Origin: Bisporella sp. PMI_857
Taxonomy: Eukaryota; Ascomycota; Leotiomycetes; Helotiales; Helotiaceae
Direction of reading: 5' to 3'
Assembly (NCBI GenBank): GCA_021307315.1
Contig: JAJSPD010000002.1
Location: forward strand, 744,001-808,000
Length of the DNA: 64,000 nucleotides
This document shows positions 23,501 through 35,005 of this stretch, one piece after another. Position numbers and translations under genes: made by a program. How positions within the stretch are numbered: the first letter of the stretch is position 1; every line of letters starts with the position of its first letter. Below the pieces are notes generated by a model. That model was not told the DNA's origin and did no database searches. It saw only the letters and a list, made by a program, of their open reading frames with translations.

Positions 23501-25967
23501 CGATCGATCAAAAACTCCTAGGATGCCCTGGCATGATGTTGCGATGCAGGTAATTGGCCAGCCTGCACGAGATCTCACACGGCACTTTGTCCAGAGATGG
23601 AACTATGTCCTGCGAGGACGCAAGCCTACAAGACCAACTCCCTTCCTTCTTCCTCCACCAGACTACAAACAAGCCGATCTTGAAGCGCAAGGCATTACAG
23701 GCACTTGTGAGGTGCAGATATTACGCTCGGCTTCAGATTGGTCCCTTGGACTTACTCACACAGAACATAGCATCATGACTGCATACTGCAAAATGATTGA
23801 GGAATCGGAGCATTTCGTTTACATGGAAAACCAGTTTTTCATAACGAGCTGCGAGACGATGAATGTTAAGATAGTCAATAAGATTGGCGATGCTATCGTT
23901 GAACGTGCGATAAGAGCCCATCAGAATGGCGAGAACTGGCGATGCACTATCGTGATCCCGTTGATGCCTGGATTCCAAAATACGGTTGACGAGCCTGATG
24001 GTACTAGTGTTCGTCTGATAATGCAATGTCAATTTCGCAGCATTTGCCGTGGCGAGGGGTCTATTTTCGAACGGCTCAGGAGCCACGGAATTGACCCTGA
24101 AGACTACGTAAACTTCTATAGTCTTAGATCTTGGGGCAGAATTGGACCAAAGAAAATGCTCGTCACTGAACAGTTGTATATCCACGCTAAAGTCATCATC
24201 GTGGATGATCGTATCGCATTGATTGGCTCCGCTAATATCAATGAACGTTCCATGTTGGGCAACAGAGACTCCGAGACTGCAGCAGTGGTTCGAGATACTG
24301 ACATGCTTTGGTCTACCATGGCTGGCGAGCCTTACCTTGTCGGACGGTTCGCCCACACCCTGCGGATGCGTCTGATGAGGGAACACCTCGGTTGTGATGT
24401 AGACGAGATTATGGAAGAGGAACGTCGTGCAGAACTCGACCGTGAGCAAGAGGAATATGAGAAGAGGATGAGTGGAGTATATGATGGAGAAGATGCAGAT
24501 CGGGCTGAGAATCATGGGCCTGAATCATCAAGGAGTAAAATGGAACGAACGAGTACCCAAGTGTCTGTCCCAAGTTTCAACCATGACGTTGACTGGGAAG
24601 AAATGGATAACCCTAACATACGCGCTGAAAGGTGGAAGCCACTTACCACTGACAATCGTGTAACCAATAACACGCAACACTCCGCGGACGTGCAAGGGGA
24701 TGGGCCCGATCACTGGAAAGATGCTGAAAAGTCTGGTGTCGGCTTAGGCCGAGATTCGGTCCTGGTTGATGGCGGCCGTGAGGTTCTGGTCTCCGATATT
24801 GCTGCAGAGGGCAATGGCACTATAAATCACCCCAAAAAGCCACATAGACGATCATCCCCGGCTGCCTATCATGGAGTCACCACAGATGAAGAAGATCTAG
24901 GAAATGCAGCCTTTCCGCCAATGCCACAATTTCCTCGTCGCACCACAGACCAATTGGGCTTAACTCAGCTTTCTCAGCTCCCATCCCTACCGCTAGCTGA
25001 TGACACAGATATTGGTGGTCCATCACTTCATTTGGATGCGGCCGGTAACCCCACGCCAAAGCCATATAATCCTCTTACGGAGGATATCAAACAACCCGTT
25101 ATAGACAAGGACTGTATGCGCGATCCCCTGAATGATGATTTCGAGGATACTTGGCTTCGTGTTGCGGAGAATAATACAAAAATATTCCGTCTTGTCTTCA
25201 GGTGCAATCCGGATAATGAGGTACAGAACTGGAAGCAGTACCAAGCTTATGTTGCTTATGGTGTTCGTTTTGCTCAGTCTCAGGGTGGTAAAAGTTCAGA
25301 GAGGGAAGAACAAGAGGCCCAGGGACAGAGTGGACCACCAGGTACCGGCGTGGTCAACCCTGCACATCCTTTGGCTGCTATTTCGGAAAAGGTACCGCAT
25401 GAAAACAGCCAACCTACATCGCCTGTTGCGGACTTGATTAAAGACGCGAATGTAGAGCATGGTAGGCGCCTTGGTACTTCAAATATTAATCTCGCAACAG
25501 TGAGCCAGCAAGGAGACGGTATTAACGAGAAGGCTGCTCAAAAAGGCGCCGCGGAAGACCACGGTGAATTTGATTCTACGTTAGTAGCAGAGCCAGAGAA
25601 CCCCCCTCAACCAGTATTAAGAAAGTCCGCGATATCTGCGAATGGACCACCAAATGCTATGGGCAACAACTCAGCCCAAAATGGTGGTTCTGTCAGGCGC
25701 CGTCGGCGTGGCACTATGAATCGTGGTCTAGCACCATTCCAGAATCTATTTTCGGGCAGTGATGATCTTTTGAGCCAGAAGGATGCTGATGAGCTCTTGA
25801 GTCTTGTACAGGGGCATCTGGTTGTGTTTCCTTACCATTGGCTCGTCGCCGAAGAATTAAATTCAAACTGGTTGTATCCAGTTGACATGGTTGCTCCACT
25901 ACAAATCTAGTAAGTACTTCTATTCTCACAGATACTGCACTCAACTAACCACAATGACAGTAATTAA
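20574..25967 (+). CDS. SPO14: phospholipase D1, PX-PH-HKD type (Spo14-like)
   Basis: One very long exon (20574-25909) encodes almost the whole 1780-aa protein. A short last exon (25961-25967) probably adds Y-N-stop after an intron with a CAACTAACC branch site; reading through gives 1778 aa. Residues 1 to about 420 are disordered and rich in Ser, Pro and basic patches. PX-like sequence spans about 420-520 and PH-like sequence about 600-770. The two catalytic HKD motifs are H899-x-K901-x4-D906 (HHEKICIVD) and H1204-x-K1206-x4-D1211 (HAKVIIVD), the latter followed by IGSANINERSM. The C-terminal 500 residues contain a second long low-complexity linker and a conserved end segment. The enzyme hydrolyses phosphatidylcholine to phosphatidic acid at membranes and is needed for sporulation and secretion in yeast. 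Its length is near that of yeast Spo14 (1683 aa). Confidence 0.95.
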
Positions 25968-26120
25968 TGTAGCGTTCGTTTCTGGATTTTTATATACTGT
26001 ACTACATTCATCAGGAAACGGAGCATTGCATTGGGTGCGTGGCGTTCAGAAAACTTGCAGCATACAGCGATTGAGCGTTTTTGACAATGTATTCAAACAT
26101 CATCTCCACAATTATATGCT

Positions 26121-26948
26121 TCAGACTCTCTCACTTATCCATATCGCCCCTCTGCAACCCGCTCTTATGACTCCTGTCAACAACTCATATGGTCTAGCCT
26201 CTTTTGCATCATGCTCTAGTGCATGGTCAAGGTGTTCGAGTTCTTCATCCCTTATCCTCCTTATTATGCTTGTCAACTCCTGCAGTTCCTCCCCCATGAC
26301 GTCGCCATCTTTCTCCATTTTGTCAGCCAGATCCAATAGCTCCCTCACTTGATCATTGTAATGTCCTCCAATCTCCGTCTCAACAGCTTCTGTGCACGCC
26401 ATGGCTGCCTCACGGCCCATGACTGCGGTACCCCAGCCTAATGCTGTGGATGCGAGTGTCCAGATGGGGTACATGGCCGTAGGGCGAACACGGTGCTTGG
26501 CTAGCAATTCGTTAAAGGTGGTGAAGTGTCCGGCTTCTTGGTCGTACATATGTTTCATGAGGGGACGGAGGTGCGGGTGAGAGTTGATTATGGGGGGCAT
26601 TTGGGCGGTATATATTAGGGTCGCTGCAAGTTCTCCTGCTTGGTTTACGCGTAGCTATGAATATTTTAGACAGGTGGTCTTGGATAGAAGGACGGGGGGG
26701 TGTACTGCGCTGCTAAGGAAATCTCGTTGAGCTTGGGTAAGAGGTTTCTTGGGAGATTTAGGATTAGGAATTGGCTCATGGTCTGCCTTAAAAGCATTTG
26801 GAGGTGAACCTTGTGCTGCTTTTTGCGTTGTAGATACATATCGAACATTTCGTTTGGACGGTGGGAATTGAAGCAGACCAGGAGCTAAGAAATCATAAAG
26901 CGGGTGGTTCGCAAGGGCTGAGCGTCTTTGTGCGGCACGAAGAGACAT
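26121..26948 (-). CDS. COQ7: 5-demethoxyubiquinone hydroxylase Coq7
   Basis: Two exons on the complement (26706-26948 and 26121-26654) give 258 aa. The first 50 residues are basic and Ser-rich without acids, a typical mitochondrial presequence. The mature part begins LRVNQAGELAATLIY. Its di-iron ligands lie in E-x-x-H pairs: the Glu of NQAGEL, DQEAGHF, the Glu of EAVETEIGGHY and DEELEHLDHA. Coq7 acts on the matrix face of the inner membrane in the CoQ synthome and hydroxylates demethoxyubiquinone in ubiquinone biosynthesis. All ligand positions appear intact, so the gene should be functional. It is divergent from RTF1 with a gap of 399 bp. Confidence 0.95.
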
Positions 26949-27347
26949 AACTTTTGGCAGATAATATTTACCTAGCCAATTGAGTAGACAATTGATTGAA
27001 ATGGTGTAGAATTACTATTGTTAGTCACATCAAAGTTAGCTAATAATTTTCGTAGCAATCAATGACAAGGCTGAACATAGATTGTTCGGTAAAACATTTT
27101 GCCGACACCGCCAAAAGTCCACTAATCCACTTTAGAGCATGGTCCAGGGGAATTTAGTCTGAACCTCCAAACTCACTTTCACGCTACTTATCCCCGACAT
27201 CTATTTTTTTTGATTCCAACTGTCCTCAGGGATCCATCTCTGCTCTTTATTTGAGAGAACTGCCTCTGTTTTCTCTATATAAAGGAGTATACCAGCAATA
27301 TTCCGCAGGGAATACCAAATCTTACAGGAAATACTTCAACCGGCAAT
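26949..27347. promoter_or_regulatory. divergent promoter, COQ7 / RTF1
   Basis: A 399-bp gap between divergent starts is a probable bidirectional promoter. A TATATAAAG sequence lies near 27277-27285, about 65 bp upstream of the RTF1 ATG. Confidence 0.5.
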
Positions 27348-29429
27348 ATGGCAGACATTGACGATGATCTTCTAGCGCTCGCGGGAGAGGCATCTTCGGA
27401 TGAGGAAGAGGATGCGCCAATGAATATCAGTAAGGAGAGTTCAAGCACGCCAGATAATAAAGCTGGCAAGGCAGGCGCAAAGAAGGCCGCTGGTCGCAAG
27501 GCTGGCAGAACACAAAATGATTCAGAAGAAGAGGGAGAAGCGTAAGTTCCACCTACTGCACTCTTCCTCTCCTCATTTTGGATTCTCATAACCTTGCGAT
27601 CCATTACTCTCACCTTATATTTCTTCATACCGACAAGCTACCATTTGGAGTTACACTATTCAATTAACACATGGTAGATCCTCTGGACAATCATCCCCCA
27701 ATTCAAATCAATCTGCACCGATGGATGAGTCTGATTCCGAGTCTGATGCCCCAGCATTTTATGACGATGGCGCCGTTGATGAGTTTCCCCTTGAGGGCAA
27801 GTATAAAAATGCTGCAGACAAGGCAAGAATTCTGGCTATGACCGAGATGGAGCGGGAGCAAGAGCTGGCAGGTCGTGCTGACGGAATTGAGAGAGCAAGG
27901 CAAAACCGGGCACTGCGGCAACTTCTTAGCGCCAGGGACGCAGAGTCTATGAAGCATGACAAGAAGCGTAAAGCTGGCACTGCGGACCTGGATGAGAGTC
28001 AACGTAAGACCTCTAGGCAACGCACAAAACTTGGAGGGGGCAAAGTTGGCGAGGCAAGCAGTGGTATTGACAGTCTCAAGCGGGCTAGAGCAGAGAAGGA
28101 TGATCGGCAGCGCCGCCGCGACGCAGATAAGGACGAGCGCAATGATCGTAGAGAGCGAGATGATGCATACTCGGAAGCCGATGCGGACGGGGAGAGTGAA
28201 GTGGAGTGGGATGACGGTAAAACTAAGAACAAAAAGTCTGCATCGCCGGATTACCGGCATGCTGAGCCTGCTAGCCTAGCAGATATTGAACGTATTCGTG
28301 TTGGTAGATCCCGATTTGCCTTGGTTTGTTTCTATCCAGGATTTGATGAGGCCATTACTGGATGTTATGTTCGCATCAGCGTTGGTATTGACAAGGAAAC
28401 AAATCAAAATATTTACCGCATGGCAGTCATCAAAGGTACGTGCCAGGTTATCTCCAGTACACAACAATTCTGACATGTCGGAAGGCTTCGTCGAGGACAG
28501 ACCATACGCTATTGAAACCTCGAACGGCAAGCATTTCAAGACCACTCAATACATCCGTGCGGCCCATGGTAAAGCAGAAAGAAACTGGCCATTCATTACT
28601 TGCTCAGATTCGCCTTTTACGGAGGTATGTTCTGTGACACGCAACTGTTGATTACTAGACTAATATTCTCTAGGCCGAATGGAATAGATATAAGAAGACC
28701 TGTCAAGCTGAAGGTGTTGTTATTCCAACAAAGCCAAAGCTAGTTGACAAAATCACCGACATCAACAACTTGGTCAACCGCTCATGGACCGAGGCTGAAC
28801 TCCAAGAGAAGTTAAAGAAGTCAGGGGTTCTTATCAATAAATATATCCCTATTGAGCGCAACCGTATCACGAATGATATCAAGGAAGCAAAAGTCCGAGG
28901 TGACAAAGCATTGGTTGAGCGGCTAGAACAGGAGCTTGTTGATCTAGACGGGCCAAAATTAGCTTACAGCACATCGATGCAGTCCTCCCCAAAGAAAACT
29001 TCTACCCCTACAGGAATGAGTCAGCAAGAACGTTTGGCCATTCTGAACAAGCAAAATCGATTAAAGAACGCGCAAGAAATCCGGCAAGCTCAGATCAATG
29101 AACGTCGAGCACAAAAAGCAACTGCAGCTGCCATCGCCCGGGGCGAGAATGTTGTGGAAGATCACTCTCGGCGCCTCAAGACCAAAGCTAAGCTTAAGCA
29201 TGACGTGTCTGAGAGCAATGGAACAAGCAAGGTTACGACACCAAGTGGTACAAGTAGTCCAGCTGTAGGTACACCAAGTCTTGCTGCGAAAAAACCCAGC
29301 ACTCCAATCCCTTATCTTCAGAAGCTACAAAGCGAGAAGAAAGGTATGCCTACAATTCGTAAGCCTTTGCAAGATGATGATATTATTGGAGCAGTGGATT
29401 TGGACATAGACATCGACATCGAGGTCTGA
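27348..29429 (+). CDS. RTF1: Rtf1, Paf1-complex subunit with Plus3 domain
   Basis: Exons 27348-27541, 27678-28435, 28485-28624 and 28674-29429 give 615 aa. The start MADIDDDLLALAG and acidic Ser-rich N-terminus are typical of Rtf1. A basic histone-modification-domain region covers about residues 130-250, rich in Arg/Lys/Glu, with FPLEGKYKNAADKARILAM at its start. The Plus3 domain follows, from SLADIERIRVGRSRFALVCF through YVRISVG to RPYAIETSNGKHFKTTQYI. The C-terminus has a coiled-coil-like helix (RITNDIKEAKVRGDKALVER) and a basic tail. Rtf1 binds Spt5 through Plus3 and stimulates H2B ubiquitylation during elongation by RNA polymerase II. Introns of 49 nt split the Plus3 coding sequence twice. 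Confidence 0.95.
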
Positions 29430-29921
29430 GGAGGATAAGCTTTATGGGGTGTGATACGATATGATGGTTACCGCATTCACAGGAGTTCTTACGGCATGGA
29501 TAACATAGTGGAGGCTCTTGTATGGAGATAGAAAAATAAAAGTCTAAAACCTCTACCCTGTAATCTTCTGTGCAATCTCATAGTATTTCACTCGACACAG
29601 CAGTTCGCAAGTTATGGCTATGATGACATGGTGGCGTAATCTACCCTTCGGGCGGCTTGGCGCCTAAGACTTTGGTGGACTCTTAAGCGGCTTCTCTGGA
29701 GGAGCTAACGGGTATGGCATTTTTGTAATTTCCATGCTGTAAAATCATAAAATTGCAACAATTCATTTGCACTCCCCTTTACCTCAGGGCTGATAGTACT
29801 GCGCCTTCCAAAACAAGTCTAGTGAGCATTCTGTGCCTTGCAGACTATACGTAATTCCTTCTACCAAGGGGTCCATTGAGTGGCTACCTAAACATCAGGC
29901 ACCATACATCTTTGCAATTGC
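29430..29921. other. intergenic stretch after RTF1
   Basis: This is the 3' region of RTF1 and the upstream region of the amidohydrolase. No gene or repeat is recognised. Confidence 0.5.
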
Positions 29922-31447
29922 TTGTTCTTCCGGATCAATTCCATTGCTTTGAACATGGTCTCAATCAGACCACGCCAGTCAGTTGCTGCTGGCCCAGCGG
30001 TCGAGGGTAGCAATGAGTATACTATCCATACCGACAACTTATTCGATTCATACAAGAAGGCTTTCGTTAGCAATATCTCTGTAACAGTAGACAAGACTTC
30101 TGGTCTGATCAAGAAAGTGTTTGAGCGGTCGGACAGCATACAGAATTCAATGAGAATAGGCGATGTCAATCTGGGTGGTCTTTTTATTATGCCTGGATTT
30201 GTAGACGCACATGCCCACATCTTCCTCCATCCGTACACGTGAGCAGGACAATATTTTTTCTTTAAGCTTAATTGCTGACTTTTCATTCTAGCGAACGAAG
30301 CAGTCTGGAGCAGGAGAGGGATGAAAGCCTTGTTGAACGAGTGATCCGTTCGACCAATCACACGAGAGTTGCTTTGTTGGCAGGCTACACGACCTACAGG
30401 TTAGCTTTACTTCCTTTTCGGGGCTCTTGCTAATCTAGAGCAGAGACCTTGGCACAGAAGGGGTGCAAACAGCGGACACTAACGTCCGTGATGCTATCAA
30501 CCGGGGAATCATCCCCGGACCTAGACTTTTCGTGGCCACGGATCCGATCAGCTCAACCGGTACTTATGATATGCGCGGCGAGAACCGCCTTGGAGGAACG
30601 ATTCTCCCAAATCTTACGGATGCTGCTGACGGCGTTGATGGTTGTCGACAGGCAGTACGGCGACGTTTAGGCTTAGGCGCGGATCTTATCAAGGTGTATG
30701 GCGATTACAGAAGGAGAGCCTTGCGGTTCCCGCCTAACGGCACTCCTATTAAGTTCTTACCAGGCGACATTAATAAGTCAAACCCGTCGATTCAAGCATA
30801 TACCATGGAGGAAATGGTCGCTTTGGCTGATGAGGCGAAGAGAGGCCAATGTGCTATTGCGGCTCATTGCCAGACAAATGAGGCTGCTGCTATGGCTGCA
30901 AAGGTATACGGTTTACCTTTTAATTATTTTTCGAGAACATAAATATGCTAAACATGAACAGGCGGGGTTTACAAGTGTCGAGCACTTGCCTATACCGTCT
31001 GAGGACACCCTATTAGCTTTCAAAGAACACAACACTATATTCGTACCTACGCTCTCCGTATGGGCCGATCCTAGCGCTGCTTTCCAGTACAAAGAGGTTG
31101 CGGCACTAACGAAGAAGGCTTATGATATGGGGATTCAACTTGCCTGTGGAGGCGACACAGGAGGATTCCCTGCTCATGGCGAAAGCGCTTTGGAACTGGA
31201 ACTGATTGTAGAAGCTGGAGTGCCTGTGGAAGAGGCAATGTCTGCTTGTATGCTTGGAGGTTGGAAAGCTTGTGGGGGCGATCTTACCGGATACCGTTTT
31301 GGGTATCTAGGAGAAGGGTGGTGTGCGGATATTGTGGGGTTGGCGAGTGACCCTAGAAAAGATAAGAAGGCGTTCAGAAATGTGGACTTTGTCATGAAGG
31401 ATGCAAAGATTTGGAAATCTGGTGGTAATGTGGTTGGGATGATCTAA
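29922..31447 (+). CDS. metal-dependent amidohydrolase (imidazolonepropionase/prolidase-like)
   Basis: Exons 29922-30238, 30292-30399, 30444-30903 and 30962-31447 give 456 aa; a second in-frame ATG at 29955 could be the real start. The amidohydrolase metal set is complete: HxH at residues 97 and 99 (DAHAHIF), the bridging Lys at 225 (LIKVYG), His 283 (AAHCQ), His 303 (VEHLP) and Asp 360 (GGDTGG). IPGPRLFVA and the C-terminal GYLGEGWCADIVGLASDP are typical of the imidazolonepropionase / Xaa-Pro-dipeptidase branch, which includes fungal ochratoxinase-like enzymes. It probably hydrolyses an amide or cyclic amide in the cytosol; the substrate is unknown. It lies 2 kb from the aromatic cluster and could be part of it, but nothing in the sequence proves this. 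Confidence 0.85.
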
Positions 31448-31912
31448 TTGGTTTAGGAGTACACAAGACCATGATATAAAAGTGCTTCTCTTTCAATGAA
31501 CGACGAACATGGGAGCCGCTTGGCTGTCTGTTTGATGCTAATGAAACGCCCTTATTACAGTGTGTATATACATTTCATCAGTAATCACTTGATCCATTTC
31601 CGCATTTGAAGTTCCATTTTGAGTCATATATTACCTTACTTTTGAGACTGATTATCCATACCATTTCACATTTCGGAAAGGCCGGCCGCTAAGCTAAGAA
31701 CTATTACCACCACCTCACTATGGCCCAGAGTCAGGGCATTTCTTGCAAAGTAACGAAAAGATGAGCTACTCAGGATATCCATTTGTGGACACAATGAGAA
31801 ACCGAAATTGCCATTTCCCTTGCTATACAAGAACCCAATATCAGCAACATCCGAAGCACAACACGGAAAACACGGCGTTGAGCTTCTCCCCCACAAGGAG
31901 GACTAGCTACGG
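31448..31912. other. convergent 3' intergenic stretch
   Basis: This lies between the stop codons of two convergent genes. No gene is recognised. Confidence 0.5.
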
Positions 31913-32353
31913 CTAAGAACTAGCAAGCTCTTGCAACACCTCCCTCGTCGATCCCAGGCTCTTCGTATCGTTATACAAAGCCGCAATCAGACTCCCATCC
32001 ACGCCGGGAAACTCCCGCTGCAGCGTGGCAACGTCGCGATCGGCGCCGTCCTCGGCCCGGGGATCCTTGTTCATCTCGAACTGCTCCATGGCTTCGCGCT
32101 GCTCGCCGCGCTCGCTCACGGGCACGAAATCGCTCTCCTGGAAGGTGTCTGCCCGGCGGGGCGGAGCGCCGGTCGGGGGCTGATAGCTCTCGCTGTTGAA
32201 GGGGGGTACGTTTGATGACGAGAGGGAGCTGGGGTTATTGGCGGTGGGTTGTTGAGGTTGCGGGCCTCCGGATTGTTCAAATGGGCTGCTGCTCCCGTGC
32301 TGAGGCACGTGGTTGCCTGCCTGGTTGTTGTCGTAGTAGCCTTGTCCTGACAT
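31913..32353 (-). CDS. small CUE-domain-like protein
   Basis: A single exon encodes 146 aa from the ATG at 32353 (the frame opens slightly upstream). The N-terminal 95 residues are low-complexity, rich in Gln, Asn, Pro, Ser and Gly. The C-terminal 40 residues form a CUE-like three-helix pattern: DVATLQREFPGVDGSLIAAL, then NDTKSLGSTREVLQELASS. FPGVD occupies the place of the usual hydrophobic-Pro motif, and a Leu sits near the end. CUE domains bind ubiquitin. A role as a small ubiquitin-binding adaptor is inference from this one domain. The coding bias is strongly G/C at third positions, unlike the flanking non-coding DNA, which supports a real gene. Confidence 0.7.
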   Translation of the reverse strand: MSGQGYYDNNQAGNHVPQHGSSSPFEQSGGPQPQQPTANNPSSLSSSNVPPFNSESYQPPTGAPPRRADTFQESDFVPVSERGEQREAMEQFEMNKDPRAEDGADRDVATLQREFPGVDGSLIAALYNDTKSLGSTREVLQELASS

Positions 32354-32719
32354 TGTAGACGGCGTGGTTATCAATAGATTCGATAGGACGGATGTGGTTG
32401 AGACGGGCTGCTTATTTTATGGAGGGTTTGATGGTGGTATGTTCGAGGTTGTACGAAGAATGCATGCTCGAGATCATGATCACCATCCATGCTTCTGACG
32501 TAAGTAAAGGTAAGCCTGTCTCCATGCAAACATACTGCCCTTGGCAAGTCATAAGGTTAAGCGAGACTCAGGGGCAAAAGTTATCGCGGATTGTCCGGGG
32601 CCGGCTTGGCTTGTTACCCCACCATAGAGGGGGTTTGTTTCGATGATGAAGCCGATGAGAGTCAATTAGACAGCGCATTCCGTTCAATCATACTTGAGTT
32701 GAATCGATATATCGGCATC
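32354..32719. promoter_or_regulatory. divergent upstream region
   Basis: A 366-bp gap separates divergent starts. The frame of the NTF2-like gene is open further upstream (from about 32591), but conserved sequence begins only at the ATG at 32720. Confidence 0.45.
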
Positions 32720-33301
32720 ATGGCATCTCAATACAAATCCCAATATCCATCTGACGTGACCATCGACCCTGGGATCGTGCAGTTCTTCGAACAATTCTAC
32801 GAAGCATCTGATACGCCCGGAGAGCATGAGAATTACGTTGAGAACTTTACCGCAGACGCAACTCTCATTCTGGCTTCGAAGAAAAGCAAGGGCAGAAATG
32901 GTACGTTTAGGGCTTCTATGATGACGAGAAATCCTTTCTATATTGTTTCTTTCTTAATCCTGACCTAGAGATCATCGAGACGCGGAAGGCAATGTGGGAG
33001 AAGGTCTCCGCACGCAAACATACCGTCCATAAGATCTTCCCATTCGGAAACGGTGCAAAGGAAGTGATGCTGTATGGAATTGTAAAGTATAATTTGAAAG
33101 CAGGAGGGACTGCGGAAGTGGATTGGGCGGCAAGAGCTCAATTGCTGGAGCAGTCTGGGGGGTGGAAGATGGAGTTTTATCAAGTTTATTTGGTAAGTTT
33201 ATATTTAATTGCGGTCACCTCCTAAGAGTATTTTGGCGACCAAAATCAAGTACCTTCGTGTTGACGCAGCATAGGATACTGGGGCAACACAACAGAAATG
33301 A
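32720..33301 (+). CDS. NTF2-fold / SnoaL-like protein
   Basis: Exons 32720-32900, 32969-33192 and a 27-nt last exon 33275-33301 give 143 aa. The pattern fits a cone-shaped NTF2-like domain: an N-terminal helix with FFEQFYEASDTPGEHENYVE, then FTADATLILASK, RKAMWEKVSARKHTVHKIF, a strand with VMLYGIVKY, WAARAQLLE and finally KMEFYQVYLDT. The last exon was chosen because it gives YLDTGATQQK, a usual family ending. Fungal members of this group are small cytosolic proteins; some act as cyclases or isomerases and others only bind ligands. No catalytic pair can be named with confidence. It stands just beside the aromatic cluster. Confidence 0.75.
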
Positions 33302-33426
33302 GAAAGAAATTAAAAGGTTCCTCATGGCTTGAACACGATTGTTCAGGTATGTCGTTGCGGAAATTCATATGGGCGTGACTCAGTTTGGGAATTGTTTCTA
33401 TTAGAATGATAAAATTCTCATATAGA

Positions 33427-34426
33427 TCATAGTGAAGTGGCAAAAGACTCTATATGCTCTCCGACTTCACCCGCAGCTTCTACGCAATGCCAGTGCCCAA
33501 CACCATCCAATTTGATCAATTGCTTCCTTGTTGATCCGTAGCTAAACAAAATTAGTGGCCTCTTTATGGACCTGTGATAAAACTCTAATAAAAACTTACT
33601 CATCAAGAATTTTTTGGGCGCCGTCCAAAGGCGCTGACTTGTCGTCCGAGCCCGCAAGAATCAACACCGGACATGTTACTCCAGCATAATCAGGTAATTG
33701 TGCTTCAGCAATCACTCTACATAGCGAAGAATATCCAGCCGCTTCTTGTGAAAGCAATAATGCACGAATGAAAGCATGGTGAGTTGAGTTAGATTTCGTA
33801 CCAGTTGCGGCCAACGGAATCGTGTCAGCCATTGTTTCCATGCCACCTTACATCAATATGAGCTTAATGATTCTTCTGAAGCTGATGATTAAATACTCTT
33901 ACCTTTCTCTACAGTTTCAATTCTCTGTGCGAAAACACTTGCAGCTCCGGGATTTGGACGGACGGGTCCAAGTAAGACCGTCCCTTTGAAGTCATACTGC
34001 GACGCCAATTGTGTGGCTACTATTCCTCCCATGGAGTGGCCGATAACTATTGACTCTTCAGATGAAATATTAAGCTCCTTCAAAAGCTGGATAACATCTT
34101 GAGAAATTGTCTCAACGCTCTGTTTCAAGCCTGTGTATTTTGACAAGCCGCTTCCTGTCATCAATGTTATTTTAGGGATCTAAATGTGAATGTGGACTTC
34201 TGGGCTATTTTTGGATAAAAATTTTCAAGATAAATAAAATATAGTTACCATATGTATCTAGTGCTAGACATGAATATCCAGCAGCAACCAGACGTGGTAT
34301 AATCGAGAAGTAGAATGAGCTCGATGAACCGAGGCCATGAATGAGAACTAACGTATATTTCGGTGTCCCCTTCGCTTTTTGGTGGACATAGTATAATTTT
34401 TTATCATTCACCTTGATAAATGGCAT
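33427..34426 (-). CDS. alpha/beta hydrolase, 3-oxoadipate enol-lactonase-like
   Basis: Exons on the complement are 34249-34426, 33903-34154, 33600-33846 and 33427-33541, giving 263 aa, the normal length of enol-lactonases and small arylesterases. VLIHGLGSSSSFY forms the oxyanion region, and the nucleophile is Ser100 in VIGHSMGG. The acid is in LILAGSDDKSAPL and the His in DGVGHWHCVE. Enol-lactonases convert 3-oxoadipate enol-lactone to 3-oxoadipate in the catechol and protocatechuate branches. The neighbouring ring-cleavage enzyme looks hydroxyquinol-specific, a route with no lactone step. The real substrate may therefore be another ester, lactone or thioester of the same pathway. It is about 580 bp from the dioxygenase, on the same strand. 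Confidence 0.82.
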
Positions 34427-35005
34427 GGCGGTATATAAAAAGAGTTACAAGATGTGGTGCAAACAATATCAGGCTTGTTGAATGCATGGGGGCGATGAGG
34501 CCGAGAGGGCGGAACGCAACCGCTCCGGCTTAAACGCGGGGCTGCCAAAACACCGGCTTTTGGAATCGGCTTTGGAGATTGTACCATTTTCGGCGTGATG
34601 GCTTTGGTGTGGCTTTCAAGGGACATAGGGAGTTTGTTGCAAGATTTCTAAATTAGGCATTATTGGGTTTTGAACGCCTTATACTTTCTATTAAAAAAAT
34701 ACTGAATGAAAACCTTATTACTTGTAAGTCGACCAAAGGGCTTTCTAAGCGGCATTTGGATTTTTACAGGGTTTGCATAAAGCAGCATCGCGCCGTCTAA
34801 CGCGCATCGGAACGGCATTTTAACGAGGCACGCGGATATCTGACTAGCCATTCAAGTGTCATGGAACTCTAATCCAAGATCTCTGGTAGCTCTTCATATT
34901 TCATGTGGGTCATGTCATGTCATCTGCCAATGTGCATTCCACTTTCTAAAGATCCTACAGCTCTGTTGTAATGTATTGGTATTCAAAATTTTATATTGAC
35001 AGCGT
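34427..35005. promoter_or_regulatory. intergenic region inside the aromatic cluster
   Basis: The hydrolase promoter must lie here. CGG/CCG triplets are frequent near 34497-34570, as in targets of Zn2Cys6 activators, but no exact copy of the 36.2-kb repeat is seen. No gene is supported. Confidence 0.4.

Noticed and set aside
23733..24515. 260-codon minus-strand open frame
   Set aside because: It is antisense to the second catalytic half of phospholipase D and has no domain.
32591..32719. Upstream extension of the NTF2-fold protein
   Set aside because: The frame is open from 32591, but family-like sequence begins only at the ATG at 32720.
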